Assembly (NCBI GenBank): GCA_002070375.1
Contig: MWDD01000020.1
Coordinates: forward strand, 1 to 43,789
Direction of reading: 5' to 3'
Length of the DNA stretch: 43,789 nt
DNA from: a bacterium ADurb.Bin157
Lineage (GTDB): Bacteria > Muiribacteriota > Ozemobacteria > Ozemobacterales > Ozemobacteraceae
Positions 1 through 8,627 of the stretch are shown here, piece by piece. Numbering within the stretch: the stretch's first letter is position 1; each line of letters begins with the position of its first letter. Under the pieces are notes generated by a model. That model ran no database searches and had not been told where the DNA came from. It was given only the letters and a program-made list of their open reading frames with translations. The position numbers and the translations under genes are program-made.

Positions 1-39
1 ATATTTTAAAGTCTTCTGATCTTATTCTCAATTAACTTA

Positions 40-71
40 GGTCTTTTTAAAGACCGCCCTGCCGAGGCAGG
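40..71. other. Two adjacent small inverted repeats at window start
   Basis: GGTCTTT-TT-AAAGACC occupies 40-55 and CCTGCC-GA-GGCAGG occupies 58-71, so two short hairpins follow one another. The GC-rich second stem could be the end of a transcript entering from the left, but no clear T-run follows on either strand. The rest of 1-156 is very AT-rich with no gene visible. Confidence 0.35.
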
Positions 72-156
72 AAATTCAGTTTATCATTTTACCTTTTTAA
101 TGTCAATATTTTTTTTTAATATTTTTAATAAAAATTAAACTTTAATTTGCACAAGT

Positions 157-165
157 TGGTATAAT
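157..165 (+). promoter_or_regulatory. Extended -10 promoter for the SH3-domain exported protein
   Basis: TGG-TATAAT forms an extended -10 element with a perfect -10 hexamer. No good -35 is visible at 16-18 bp, which is common for extended -10 promoters. The ATG at 200 follows, preceded by AGGAG at 190-194. Confidence 0.5.
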
Positions 166-199
166 TATTAATGTACATATCAACAATTAGGAGTTAGAG

Positions 200-1216
200 A
201 TGAATTGTAAATTTACACATTTCTCGCTTGTTCTGATTCCTGCTTTATTTTACACATTTTTTTGTTTAACCGCAGCTTCTGCTCAGTCTCCTTTTCAAGG
301 GAACCCTGTCAGCATCAATGTAATTTCGCCAATCATTGAAATTGATCCCTCAGAAATAAAAAAAGCAGAAGTAAAAAAAGCCGAACAAAGCCTTTATCCC
401 TGTGAGGGAACTATCAACTGCCAATACGCGCAAAATGTTCGTAAAGGGCCTTGGGGCGAAATAATGACAACTTATAAACCCGGCACTAAAGTTACAATAC
501 TTGGCAGAGAAGATAAATGGTACATTATAAACCATAACGGCAAAAAGGCATATTTACATGTCTCTCTTGTAGACACCCCACACACACCCGCTTATGACGG
601 ATACCATCCTTACGCATACGACAAAAACGACACAAAGACAAACACACAAACGGCCACCCAAAGTTCCCCTCAAAACTCAGAAACACAATCGGGTAGCGGT
701 GTAAACGGCATAAACGGCCCCGGCATCCCCGACTGCATCCTTAAAGGGATTGAAGAAGCGAAGAAATCTAAATGGTTTACTACCAAAGACAAATGCTTGC
801 AGTATGCCGGAACAATAGCTTACAAGGCCGGAGCCAACGTAAGCGCCGGAAACTCTATTTACCCTCACAACGCCTACAAACCCGATAAAACTCTCAGAGG
901 CTCGCGCATTTTAGACCTTAAAGATGCCGCGCTTAACGGAACCCTTAAACCCGGCATGCTTATACATGTTAAAGCCGCCTACGACAAAGACCCCGCCTAC
1001 AACCCCTCAACCAACGCACATCACTGGTTTATGTATGTCGGCCTGAAAGATGGCGTGCCGATGTTTGCGGACACCCAAAACAAGGGCAACCTGCAAACCA
1101 TCGAAAATGTTAACAGAATTATGTCCGGCGGCAGAATTTTGCTTGATGACTATAAAAGTTACGGCAACATAAGACGCGTAAGTGCAATATATGATCCCTT
1201 TGCAGATCAACGTTGA
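200..1216 (+). CDS. Exported SH3-domain protein with NlpC/P60-like C-terminal domain
   Basis: 338 aa. Residues 1-28 are a signal peptide ending ASA-Q, so the protein is exported to the periplasm or surface. Residues about 66-125 resemble a bacterial SH3 domain (NVRKGPWGEI, then KVTILGREDKWYII), a module that often binds cell-wall peptides. A low-complexity Thr/Ser/Gln/Asn linker (about 142-172) leads to a C-terminal domain with Cys199 (DKCLQYAG) and His274/His275 (AHHWFMYVG) followed by FADTQ. That Cys...His order fits an NlpC/P60 or related papain-fold amidase, but the usual DCSGF signature is absent, so enzyme activity is an inference. The start is supported by AGGAG at 190-194. A peptidoglycan hydrolase is the best guess; a non-catalytic wall-binding protein is the alternative. 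Confidence 0.7.
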   Translation: MNCKFTHFSLVLIPALFYTFFCLTAASAQSPFQGNPVSINVISPIIEIDPSEIKKAEVKKAEQSLYPCEGTINCQYAQNVRKGPWGEIMTTYKPGTKVTILGREDKWYIINHNGKKAYLHVSLVDTPHTPAYDGYHPYAYDKNDTKTNTQTATQSSPQNSETQSGSGVNGINGPGIPDCILKGIEEAKKSKWFTTKDKCLQYAGTIAYKAGANVSAGNSIYPHNAYKPDKTLRGSRILDLKDAALNGTLKPGMLIHVKAAYDKDPAYNPSTNAHHWFMYVGLKDGVPMFADTQNKGNLQTIENVNRIMSGGRILLDDYKSYGNIRRVSAIYDPFADQR

Positions 1217-1238
1217 AATCATTTTTGGTGCATATCTG

Positions 1239-1275
1239 TTGCAAATATTCTAATATTGGAGTATTTTATTTGCAA
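1239..1275 (+). promoter_or_regulatory. Inverted repeat in the serS leader
   Basis: TTGCAAATA (1239-1247) and TATTTGCAA (1267-1275) are perfect complements around a 19-nt loop, ending 10 nt before the serS SD (GGAGG, 1286-1290). It could be a weak intercistronic stem-loop or an operator. There is no T-box consensus here. Confidence 0.35.
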
Positions 1276-1298
1276 CTTTGCTAACGGAGGCATTTTTA

Positions 1299-2687
1299 AT
1301 GCTCGATATTAAATGGATACGCACCAATCCACAAGCTTTTAAGGCTGCAATGATTAAACGAGGTCTTGCATCTGCAGAACACGCAACAAACATTGAAATT
1401 TTAGCCAAAGAGGGCAACCCCGACAACCAAGACGATAAATTAAAAGCGCTTTTAAAGCATTCGGATGAAGTATATATAGAAAAGATACAGCCTATCGAGG
1501 CTCTTGACATAAAAAGACGCGATTTAATCAGCAAAACCGAGTCTTTGCAAGCAGAACGCAATACGATCAACAAAGAAATAGCACGCAAAAAGGCTGCAAA
1601 AGAGCCCTGCGAAGATCTTTTCGCCGGAATGAAAGAAATGGGCGCCAAAACCAAAGAATTCGAAAAAGCACTCGAAGCAATTGACCTTGAGCTTACGGAG
1701 CTTCTGATGGGTATACCTAACGCACCCTCTGATACCGTTCCGGTTGGCGCCGATGAAAAAGCAAATATCGAAACACGAAAATGGGGAACTCCCCGTGAAT
1801 TTTCTTTTAAAGTTTTAGATCACGTTGATCTGGGCGCTAACTTAGAAATATTAGACTTCGACCGAGCTGCAAAAATTGCAGGCGCCAGGTTTTCCGTATT
1901 ATCGGGTGCCGGCGCAAAACTCGAAAGAGCCTTAATCAACTTTATGCTTGATACCCACACAATTCGCCACGGTTACCGTGAAGTGCAACCGCCGGTATTG
2001 GTCAACTCAGAAGCCCTTAGAGGCACAGGTCAACTTCCCAAATTTGAAGAAGACCTTTTTAAGCTTCAAGGTTTCGACTATTATTTAATTCCTACAGCCG
2101 AAGTACCTGTTACAAATCTTTATGCAAAAGAAATCTTAAAAGAAGCAGACCTGCCCATTAAGCTTTGCGCTTATACTCCGTGTTTTCGAAGCGAAGCCGG
2201 AAGCTATGGCAGAGACACAAGAGGCTTAATCAGACAACATCAATTTGACAAAGTCGAATTGGTTAAGTTCGCTCACCCTGACAACTCTTATGATGAGCTT
2301 GAAAAACTTCTGAATGATGCCGAGCATATTTTGCAGTTACTCAACTTGCCTTATCGAGTAGTAACGCTTTCTTCAGGCGACATGGGCTTTTCTTCCGCCA
2401 AAACATATGACATTGAAGTTTGGTTACCCTCACAAAATTGCTACCGCGAAATCAGCTCTTGCAGCAATTTTGAAGATTATCAGGCACGAAGAGCACAGAT
2501 TCGCTACAAAGGAATAGACGCCAAATCAAAGACTTCATTGGTCCACACCCTTAATGGCTCGGGGTTAGCAATCGGCCGAACTTGGCTCGCCATAATCGAA
2601 AACTACCAGGATGAAGGCGGCAGAATTTTCATTCCTGAAATCTTACGTCCTTATATGGGTGGTTTGAGCCACATTGAAAAGTCTTGA
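1299..2687 (+). CDS. serS: Seryl-tRNA synthetase
   Basis: 462 aa cytoplasmic class II synthetase that charges tRNA-Ser (and tRNA-Sec where present). The N-terminal start MLDIKWIR matches the family, and ATG 1299 has GGAGG at 1286-1290; an in-frame TTG at 1278 lacks this. Residues 1 to about 140 form the tRNA-binding coiled-coil arm. Class II motifs are clear: motif 1 around [11 protein letters not shown], motif 2 around [20 protein letters not shown], and motif 3 [18 protein letters not shown]. The protein is about 35 residues longer than the usual ~425 because of extra sequence in the arm between residues 22 and about 70, where most bacterial proteins go almost directly from the RG to the LDxxRR segment. 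The stop overlaps the next gene's TTG start by 3 nt, so the two are probably co-transcribed. Confidence 0.97.
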   Translation: MLDIKWIRTNPQAFKAAMIKRGLASAEHATNIEILAKEGNPDNQDDKLKALLKHSDEVYIEKIQPIEALDIKRRDLISKTESLQAERNTINKEIARKKAAKEPCEDLFAGMKEMGAKTKEFEKALEAIDLELTELLMGIPNAPSDTVPVGADEKANIETRKWGTPREFSFKVLDHVDLGANLEILDFDRAAKIAGARFSVLSGAGAKLERALINFMLDTHTIRHGYREVQPPVLVNSEALRGTGQLPKFEEDLFKLQGFDYYLIPTAEVPVTNLYAKEILKEADLPIKLCAYTPCFRSEAGSYGRDTRGLIRQHQFDKVELVKFAHPDNSYDELEKLLNDAEHILQLLNLPYRVVTLSSGDMGFSSAKTYDIEVWLPSQNCYREISSCSNFEDYQARRAQIRYKGIDAKSKTSLVHTLNGSGLAIGRTWLAIIENYQDEGGRIFIPEILRPYMGGLSHIEKS

Positions 2688-4471
2688 TTAGAAAAGGCAT
2701 AATTTTTATAATTCTGTTTTTGCAAAGCATGGCGATGTGCGGTTGTATTACATCTTCGCATCGCCCTGCGAGTGCGCCTGCCAATAATGAAGTTTTTCTT
2801 AATCTCAGCGGGGTTCTTTCTTTTTCGAACATTGGCTTTCATTACACTCTTGCCGAACACAACACTAACAGCATCTCAAAATCAGCGTTTTCTATAACTA
2901 TTGAAGACGAAAATACCGAATCGGTCGTCCCGGATGTTAACGGCGCTTTCACATTCTCCCCCATTTCTGCGCGCACTCAAACGGTAATTTTTGCAAAAAA
3001 AACAAACCAACCGAACTTAACTTTAGAAGCCGCTTTATACAACGGCGAAGAATTGTTAAGCAATAAAAGCGTAGAAATTAGTTTAAATTCTACCGCGCGA
3101 TCTTTAATTTACAGATATTTACGCGATCATTACGGCAAAGTCTTAAACCCCGCCGAAATCAGCGATTCAGAGTTATTAAATACAGCCGAAGCAATCGCTT
3201 TTGTTTTAGAACAAAGGCCCGAAAAGCTGGCATCTCAAAGACTTGATCAGATCGCCGAAGTAAAAATCGCTTTTATTGAAGCAGCTGATAAAATCTACAA
3301 CGCCGGTCGCGGGCAAACCTTATACAAGCACGTTTTACTCGCTTACATGGCCGGCGACAACAATTTACACTCAAAAATGCGCGCCCAGTGCGAAGCCTTG
3401 GCGAAAGCCGGAGAACAGCCCCAAACTGCTGTTTTGATCTTTTCAGATTTATACGAAACCGGCGCTTCCGTTTCAAAACTCAGCGCGAACACTCTTATTG
3501 AACTCGATAAAATCGGTAAAATTGACTCTACTGACCCTGCAAAACTAAAATCTTTTATCGAAATTTCCCGCCGCGCCTACCCGGCCACCCACTACACCCT
3601 ATATATCGGCTCCCATGCCGATGCCTGGCGCCCGGCCAACAATCTCAGGTCTTGGCTGTTATCTGACGACGATCCATCCGCCCCATACGGCGCAAAAGGC
3701 AGTTTAACAGACATAGCGCGGGCAATAGAAGGTTCTGTCGAAACTTTCGCATCAACAAGGCGCCCTTTTGGCCTTCTTATACTCGACGCCTGCAACATGG
3801 CCTGTATTGAAGCCGCTTACGAGCTGAAAGACTGCGCCGAGCGCACTATCTTTTCTCAGGCAAAAGTGCCCGCAAACGGCATTCCCATTAACACCTGGCT
3901 CACATGCGCCCCTGCAGATAAAACGCCCAAAGCGATCGGATCGGCAATTTGCGCCGCTTATAAATCCGCTTACATCGATAAGCGCGTGGCAGCGACCATT
4001 ACCATGATAAACAACAACGAACTGCCTGCTTTCGTTCAGGCATTCGATCGGATTTTAAATTCTTTTTTGATAAACGATGAATACTACACCCATGCCTTTG
4101 GGGAATTAGCTGACAATGTCGCCGAGTTGAACGATGATTCCTCGGTGAAACGCTATGTTCTGCAGGCTTTTGAGAACATCGACTACCGAGACATAGGGCA
4201 CTTAATGTCTTTAATCCACGACACAGAAGATAACCCCCAGATGGCTTTTTCATGGGAATTCTGTGACGCCGCCCAAACCATATATTCGAATAACCTGATA
4301 GAAACGTTTTACGAACATGGCTTCAGAGACGCAACAGGCTTATTTGTCACTTTCCCTCAAAAATCTGTGTATAACAGTGATTACATCGGCAACAACCCAA
4401 TTTACCATAGCTACTTTTCACACAAGTTTTGTCTAAACTCAAAATGGCCTGACATACTCTCGGCGATGTAG
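2684..4471 (+). CDS. Exported clostripain-family (C11) cysteine peptidase
   Basis: 595 aa. The N-terminus has a hydrophobic signal segment (residues 5-18) followed by Cys19 and Cys21 (MCGC), a possible but non-canonical lipobox. A Pro/Ala linker and a beta-rich region (about 36-130) precede the peptidase domain. C11 hallmarks are present: YMAGDNNL (about 221-228), catalytic His311 in [10 protein letters not shown] and catalytic Cys370 in [18 protein letters not shown]. Family members cleave after Arg or Lys. The start is a TTG overlapping the serS stop; a later Met would lose the signal peptide, so the TTG is preferred despite a poor SD. Link to serS is probably only by transcription. Confidence 0.85.
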   Translation: MIRKGIIFIILFLQSMAMCGCITSSHRPASAPANNEVFLNLSGVLSFSNIGFHYTLAEHNTNSISKSAFSITIEDENTESVVPDVNGAFTFSPISARTQTVIFAKKTNQPNLTLEAALYNGEELLSNKSVEISLNSTARSLIYRYLRDHYGKVLNPAEISDSELLNTAEAIAFVLEQRPEKLASQRLDQIAEVKIAFIEAADKIYNAGRGQTLYKHVLLAYMAGDNNLHSKMRAQCEALAKAGEQPQTAVLIFSDLYETGASVSKLSANTLIELDKIGKIDSTDPAKLKSFIEISRRAYPATHYTLYIGSHADAWRPANNLRSWLLSDDDPSAPYGAKGSLTDIARAIEGSVETFASTRRPFGLLILDACNMACIEAAYELKDCAERTIFSQAKVPANGIPINTWLTCAPADKTPKAIGSAICAAYKSAYIDKRVAATITMINNNELPAFVQAFDRILNSFLINDEYYTHAFGELADNVAELNDDSSVKRYVLQAFENIDYRDIGHLMSLIHDTEDNPQMAFSWEFCDAAQTIYSNNLIETFYEHGFRDATGLFVTFPQKSVYNSDYIGNNPIYHSYFSHKFCLNSKWPDILSAM

Positions 4472-4486
4472 CAGAACGGATTTGAA

Positions 4487-5470
4487 ATGAATTGCTCCGA
4501 AAAAAAATACCAAATTACAGCCATATCAGATGCCTTAACTGACATCATAGCGCAGGTTAACGACGATTTACTCGAGAAGTTAGGCCTGCCAAAAGGCAAC
4601 AGTATTGCGCTAAACGAAGAAAACCTCAAAAAGCTTTCGGAAATCGTTAATTCGTGCAAAACGCGCATCAGTCCCGGCGGGTCGCCCACCAACACTATCT
4701 ACGGCGCCAGCAATTTAGGAATGCGCTGCGCTTTTATCGGTTGCGTAGGCTCTGACGACTTTGGTTATGACTACATCAATAATTTGCGAGAAAACGACAT
4801 AGACACCTATGTTTCGATAAAGCAAGGTAATTCGGGCCTCTGCTACACGCTTATCAGCCCCGACGGACAACGCACCTTTGGCTTAGACTTTGGTGTCGCA
4901 AAGCAACTGTATCCTTACGAGATTCTGCACAGCCTTGTTAAAGATTCGGAATTTTTACACTTTTCAGCTTATGAGTTCAGAGGCGACAATCCTATAAACA
5001 TAGCAACGCGCCACGCAGCCGAAATAGCACGCCGTTCAGGCACAAAAATCTCGTTCGATCTGGCTGACAGCTTGGTGGTTGGCAGCTCAAGAGAAAAAAT
5101 TGAAGAGCTTTTTGCCGAGCCCATCGACATTTTATTTGCTAACGAAGACGAGGCAAAAGCCATGTGCGGCGGCGAAAACTACAAAATGATGCTTGATTAC
5201 GCGAAACTTGTTGTTGTAAAGCTGGGAAGCAAAGGCTCGTTAGCCATAAATTCAGAAGGCACAACCCGCGTTTCTTCGTATAAAGTCGAAGATGTAAAAG
5301 ACACTAACGGCGCAGGCGACAATTTTCAAGCCGGTTTTTTCTATGGCCTCCACAAAGGACTTGATTTAGAAACCTGCCTAAAAATAGGTAATTTTTTGGC
5401 CGCAAATATAATACGAAGAATAGGTGCTCAATCGCAGGTAAAAATTTCCGGAATCGAGTTCATTATTTAG
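4487..5470 (+). CDS. PfkB-family sugar or nucleoside kinase
   Basis: 327 aa ribokinase/adenosine-kinase superfamily enzyme. The N-terminal signature PGGSPTNTIYGASNLG (about 63-78) binds the sugar or nucleoside, and DTNGAGDNF (272-280) carries the catalytic Asp278 with the anion hole of the GAGD motif. These kinases transfer the ATP gamma-phosphate to a hydroxyl; PfkB proteins of this layout include adenosine kinases, but the substrate cannot be read from sequence. It lies 15 bp after the C11 peptidase and 59 bp before ssnA. The neighbour being a purine-linked aminohydrolase makes a nucleoside substrate attractive, as inference only. Confidence 0.88.
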   Translation: MNCSEKKYQITAISDALTDIIAQVNDDLLEKLGLPKGNSIALNEENLKKLSEIVNSCKTRISPGGSPTNTIYGASNLGMRCAFIGCVGSDDFGYDYINNLRENDIDTYVSIKQGNSGLCYTLISPDGQRTFGLDFGVAKQLYPYEILHSLVKDSEFLHFSAYEFRGDNPINIATRHAAEIARRSGTKISFDLADSLVVGSSREKIEELFAEPIDILFANEDEAKAMCGGENYKMMLDYAKLVVVKLGSKGSLAINSEGTTRVSSYKVEDVKDTNGAGDNFQAGFFYGLHKGLDLETCLKIGNFLAANIIRRIGAQSQVKISGIEFII

Positions 5471-5472
5471 TC

Positions 5473-5501
5473 TTGTTTTTTTGATGTTGTAATGATAGAT
5501 T
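5473..5501 (+). promoter_or_regulatory. Possible promoter for ssnA
   Basis: TTGTTT (5473-5478), 17 bp, then TAGATT (5496-5501) preceded by TGA (extended -10). The hexamers are weak, so read-through from the kinase gene is equally possible. Confidence 0.3.
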
Positions 5502-5529
5502 TTAGAAACTAATCAGAAAGAGGTTTGCA

Positions 5530-6864
5530 ATGAAATTAATTACACATGCAACAGTTGTCACTTTTGGCGACAACCACAGAGTTATCAATGACGGCGCTAT
5601 AGCATACGACGAAGATAAAATTCATGCCATAGGCACCACCGAAGAATTAAAAGCCAGGTTCCCTAAAGCAAAAGCGAAAAACTTGAACGGCAAACTCGTC
5701 ACCCCCGGGATTGTTAACACTCATATGCATCTTTATTCGACATTCTCGCGCGGCATAAGCTTAAAAGATGCTCCGCCCGAAAATTTCACTCAAATTCTTG
5801 AACGCTTGTGGTGGCGTCTTGACAAAGCTTTAACCAAAGAAGACCTTTATTTGACTGCAATGATTCCTTTAATGGAAGGCGTCAGAAACGGTGTTACAAC
5901 TTTAATCGACCATCACGCAAGCCCGAATTATATCAAAGGCTCTCTCTCGATACTAAAAGATGCATACAGAAAATGCGGTGTCAGAGGCAGTTTGTGCTAT
6001 GAAATTTCAGACAGAGACGGTCAGGAAAAATGCAATGAAGGTTTTGAAGAAAACGCCGCATTTATCAAAAGTTTAAAGTCCGATGAGCATGACATGGCCG
6101 CTATGATAGGCCTGCACGCAAGCATGACCTTAAGCGAAGAATCATTAAAAAGAGCCTCAGATCTTAGCAAAGAACTCAAAACAGGTGTACATATTCATGT
6201 CGCAGAAGATCAGGCTGATAACGTTGATGCGATTAACCGAGGTTATCGCTCAGTTGTTGACAGACTTCATAAGTTTAATCTCACCGGCCCCGAAAACATT
6301 TTCGTACACTGCGTAAATTGCGACGAACATGATATTTCCACCTTAGCTTTGACAAACACAAACGTTGTTCATAATCCCCGCTCAAACATGAATAACGCGG
6401 TTGGCTGCGCAAAACTCGAAAAAATGATGGCTGAAAAAATTTCTGTCAGCTTCGGAACAGACGGAATGTCCGCTTCACCTCTCGTAGATCTTTGGACAGC
6501 AAACATATTACATAAACATCAAGCACGCGATCCTCGCAAAGCTTACGGCGAAATTTGGAAAATGTTTACAGTAAACGGCCCCAAACTTGCGTCTAAAATG
6601 TTTAAAAAGAAAATCGGAACCATTGAAGAAGGCGCAGCACCTGACTTGGTAATCTGGGATTACATTCCACCGACACCGGTTACAGCCGACAACACTCTCG
6701 GACACCTCACCTTTGGATTGCCTTTCGCAAGAGTAAACAGCACTATTTGCCAGGGCAAAACCATTATGGAAGACGGCAAGCTGACTTTCTTGGGCGAAGG
6801 CGAAGAAGAAGAAATGATGGCCAAATCAAGAGAACTTGCAGCCGCATTATGGGAACGTTTCTGA
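5530..6864 (+). CDS. ssnA: SsnA-type aminohydrolase (amidohydrolase superfamily)
   Basis: 444 aa metal-dependent hydrolase. Motifs run in order: NTHMH (His65, His67) of the metal site, HHAS after a DH, HIHVAEDQ, FVHCVN and FGTDGMSAS with the metal-binding Asp. Overall sequence closely resembles E. coli SsnA, a guanine-deaminase-like protein encoded next to ygeW, ygeX, ygeY, ygfK and xdh genes and linked to selenium-dependent purine/urate breakdown. SD AGAGG (5520-5524) precedes ATG 5530. Here it sits alone beside a PfkB kinase, while ygeY and ygeW are about 22 kb away. The exact reaction of SsnA is not firmly known; deamination of a purine-derived intermediate is the usual assumption. Confidence 0.92.
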   Translation: MKLITHATVVTFGDNHRVINDGAIAYDEDKIHAIGTTEELKARFPKAKAKNLNGKLVTPGIVNTHMHLYSTFSRGISLKDAPPENFTQILERLWWRLDKALTKEDLYLTAMIPLMEGVRNGVTTLIDHHASPNYIKGSLSILKDAYRKCGVRGSLCYEISDRDGQEKCNEGFEENAAFIKSLKSDEHDMAAMIGLHASMTLSEESLKRASDLSKELKTGVHIHVAEDQADNVDAINRGYRSVVDRLHKFNLTGPENIFVHCVNCDEHDISTLALTNTNVVHNPRSNMNNAVGCAKLEKMMAEKISVSFGTDGMSASPLVDLWTANILHKHQARDPRKAYGEIWKMFTVNGPKLASKMFKKKIGTIEEGAAPDLVIWDYIPPTPVTADNTLGHLTFGLPFARVNSTICQGKTIMEDGKLTFLGEGEEEEMMAKSRELAAALWERF

Positions 6865-6893
6865 TTCGTTCTTTATAAGTAGTAATATTACAG

Positions 6894-6926
6894 AGAGAGC
6901 GGTTATATATCGCTCTCTTTTTTTAT
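6894..6926 (+). terminator. Rho-independent terminator after ssnA
   Basis: AGAGAGCG (6894-6901) pairs with CGCTCTCT (6911-6918) around a 9-nt AT-rich loop, followed directly by a run of T to 6924. The left end of the IS element begins 17 bp further on. Confidence 0.85.
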
Positions 6927-6942
6927 GCCAAAATTCTTCTAT

Positions 6943-6979
6943 TGTGCGCACAGTGGTGAAATGTAAAAGTAGTTTCTCG
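6943..6979 (+). repeat. IS left terminal inverted repeat
   Basis: Starts TGTGCGCA and continues to the first subterminal repeat TGTAAAAGTAGTTTCTCG. It matches the right end (8510-8546 read in reverse) with scattered mismatches and one-base gaps. Confidence 0.75.
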
Positions 6980-7017
6980 ATGTAAAAGTAAGTTCATTGT
7001 GTAAGAGTTGTTTCACG
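6962..7017 (+). repeat. Three 19-bp-spaced subterminal repeats at the IS left end
   Basis: TGTAAAAGTAGTTTCTCG (from 6962), TGTAAAAGTAAGTTCATTG (from 6981) and TGTAAGAGTTGTTTCACG (from 7000) start exactly 19 bp apart. A fourth relative, TGTGAAAGACTTGTTTCACG, lies at 7144-7163 and is nearly palindromic; a fifth lies in the right end (8510-8528, minus strand). They look like transposase binding sites. Confidence 0.65.
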
Positions 7018-7183
7018 AAAATATCTATAATAGCAAAAAAAGAGCATCTTTTCCTTTATTTTGGCTCAAAAATTCTAGTATTTTAGCGAATACAAGAATT
7101 AAATAAGTATAAAAAAGCGTCAGAATCCGTGAGATTTTTAGTTTGTGAAAGACTTGTTTCACGTTTTTTTTTGCTTTTCGATT

Positions 7184-8473
7184 CTATTTGTAACTCGCCA
7201 TTAATGCTGCTTTGGATAGTCTGCATCTTTTTTCTAATAATGGTAGTAGCTGCGGAGTCAATATGACTTTGTCTTTTTCAATTTTTTTAACAGCAAGTTT
7301 ATCCAGTGTTTTTGTACCGAATAAATACTTAAACATTTCGTATGGAGTTCGCCCATTTAGACTTTTTCTGGGAGTTGAATTGATATGTGCCATAGCAATA
7401 TCTACGTCTTCTTGTGTAATTCCCTTAAATGAAATAGCATTTGGAAATATATCCCTGACATAATTGTGGTTGGTCTCTACATGAGGCTTTTCCGATGGTT
7501 TTTGAGGGTTACAATAAAAAATATTTGAGCGAAGCTTATTTGCTTTTTTGTTGTATTCGAATAAGTTGTGTATTGCGAATTCGGTTCCGCGATCTGTGAG
7601 CAAAAGCGAAAAAAGTTTAGCATAGTCCTTTTTGCCTAATTTTTCTTCTAACAGATCTAAAACAGAAGCCATAGAGGCAGACGTCTTTTCTGTATGCAGA
7701 AAGCCAAGCATTAAATTGCTATTTTGAAACATAAAGGTCTGAATATAAGGTCCGCTTGGCTCGTTGTAGAGAGTATCCATTTCTGTTGTTGGTATATCAG
7801 GATTATCTTCTTTAAATTTTATGTAGTCGTCATATGTATGATGCTTATAGTTGGCAGGAGTTTTTCTGGGTTTTGTTTTCTTTCTGGCTTTCATAGAAAC
7901 CTGCCGTCGAAGAGAAAAATTGTTTATTCCAGATTCTTTGAATATCCCAGATTCAATATAGGTATAGAGGGTTTTTACAGACAATTTAATTTCCGGATGA
8001 TTAGTTCGTATTTGGTATAAAGATTGTCCTTGCTTTAACAATGGAGACAAGACCTGCGCTATAAAGTTCTTTTCCGTCTCTGTTAGATTTACCCCCTGCC
8101 GTGTATCTGAGAGTTTGAATCGATACGATTTATGTGCGGAATCGGCATTGTAATAGCATTTACCTTGTCGGCAAACATAGCGTTTATCACAACCATTGCA
8201 GACACCTTTGCGCTGCAGACGTTCACAAAACTCCTTATAGCTTGAACATCGACCTTTGCGTTTATCCTTACAGTTCCTGACATGAATACAAAAACCGCAT
8301 GGGCCACGTCCATAGGAACTAGAAGGCTTTGCGATTTTATACCTTTTTATCTCCTTGCTCACAGTAGAGGCACTTTTAGATATCCCAACGGCTATCTCTG
8401 CTTTTGTTTTACATGAATCAAGACCACTCTGAATACTCTTACGTTCTTCGAGCGTTAAATGGACTCCTGGCAT
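7184..8473 (-). CDS. IS30-family transposase
   Basis: 429 aa. Residues 4-46 form the N-terminal helix-turn-helix typical of IS30 (LTLEERKSIQ... AGISKSASTVSKEIKRY pattern). A Cys-rich segment (about 59-106; CGFC, C-x7-C, CNGC, CRQGKC) looks like a zinc-binding insertion. The catalytic DDE triad is Asp233 (TTEMD), Asp294 (LLTDRGTEF) and Glu333 (KPHVETNHNYVRDIFP). The frame is intact, so the enzyme may be active. SD AGGAG is upstream of ATG, partly within a hairpin (see 8484-8502). Confidence 0.95.
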   Translation of the reverse strand: MPGVHLTLEERKSIQSGLDSCKTKAEIAVGISKSASTVSKEIKRYKIAKPSSSYGRGPCGFCIHVRNCKDKRKGRCSSYKEFCERLQRKGVCNGCDKRYVCRQGKCYYNADSAHKSYRFKLSDTRQGVNLTETEKNFIAQVLSPLLKQGQSLYQIRTNHPEIKLSVKTLYTYIESGIFKESGINNFSLRRQVSMKARKKTKPRKTPANYKHHTYDDYIKFKEDNPDIPTTEMDTLYNEPSGPYIQTFMFQNSNLMLGFLHTEKTSASMASVLDLLEEKLGKKDYAKLFSLLLTDRGTEFAIHNLFEYNKKANKLRSNIFYCNPQKPSEKPHVETNHNYVRDIFPNAISFKGITQEDVDIAMAHINSTPRKSLNGRTPYEMFKYLFGTKTLDKLAVKKIEKDKVILTPQLLPLLEKRCRLSKAALMASYK

Positions 8474-8483
8474 CTTTTATCTC

Positions 8484-8502
8484 CTAATTTAGATTAAATT
8501 AG
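8484..8502 (-). promoter_or_regulatory. Hairpin overlapping the transposase ribosome-binding site
   Basis: CTAATTTA and TAAATTAG are perfect 8-bp arms around a 3-nt loop. On the transposase mRNA the 3' arm ends in TTAG, the first bases of the TTAGGAGA SD, 9 nt before the ATG. The arm can hide part of the SD. Confidence 0.6.
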
Positions 8503-8519
8503 AAGATAACGTGAAACAA
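8491..8519 (-). promoter_or_regulatory. Possible transposase promoter
   Basis: On the minus strand TTGTTT (8519-8514), 17 bp, then TAATCT (8496-8491). Transcripts from here would start inside or after the 5' arm of the 8484-8502 hairpin and so escape it. Hexamers are weak. Confidence 0.3.
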
Positions 8520-8561
8520 ACTTTTCATTTTACAATTATGCGCACAGTTGCCTCGAAACTA

Positions 8562-8590
8562 TTGACGCTTAACAGATTTTTCTCTATAAT
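8562..8590 (+). promoter_or_regulatory. Strong sigma-70-type promoter
   Basis: TTGACG (8562-8567), exactly 17 bp, TATAAT (8585-8590). It lies 16 bp outside the IS right end, so it is native and was not created by the insertion. It drives the exported protein at 8628. Confidence 0.8.
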
Positions 8591-8627
8591 TAAGGGTACA
8601 TAATTGAAATTTACCGGAGGAGATATT

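Larger units (their letters stand above)
6943..8546 (-). mobile_element. Complete IS30-family insertion sequence
   Basis: About 1604 bp. Left end 6943-6979 (TGTGCGCACAGTGGTGAAAT...) and right end read on the minus strand from 8546 (TGTGCGCATAATTGTAAAAT...) are imperfect inverted repeats of about 35 bp ending in GTTTC-CG. One transposase gene fills the centre. The element landed in the short gap between the ssnA terminator and the promoter of the next gene, so neither neighbour is broken. I see no convincing target-site duplication (flanks end ...TCTAT and begin GTTGC), which suggests an old insertion or that the ends are a few bp off. Confidence 0.85.

Noticed and set aside
1217..1298. T-box riboswitch ahead of serS
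   Set aside because: The gap is about 80 nt and lacks the T-box sequence and a specifier stem; only a short palindrome is present.
1250..1654. Long open frame on the minus strand opposite serS (134 codons)
   Set aside because: It is the antisense of a clear conserved gene, has no SD or domain, and overlaps most of the serS arm.
4487..5470. Ribokinase, fructokinase or adenosine kinase by name
   Set aside because: PfkB family is clear, but sub-family cannot be fixed from the sequence, so no gene symbol is given.
6930..6942. Target-site duplication of the IS element
   Set aside because: Flanks TCTAT and GTTGC do not match in 2-4 bases, so no duplication is claimed.
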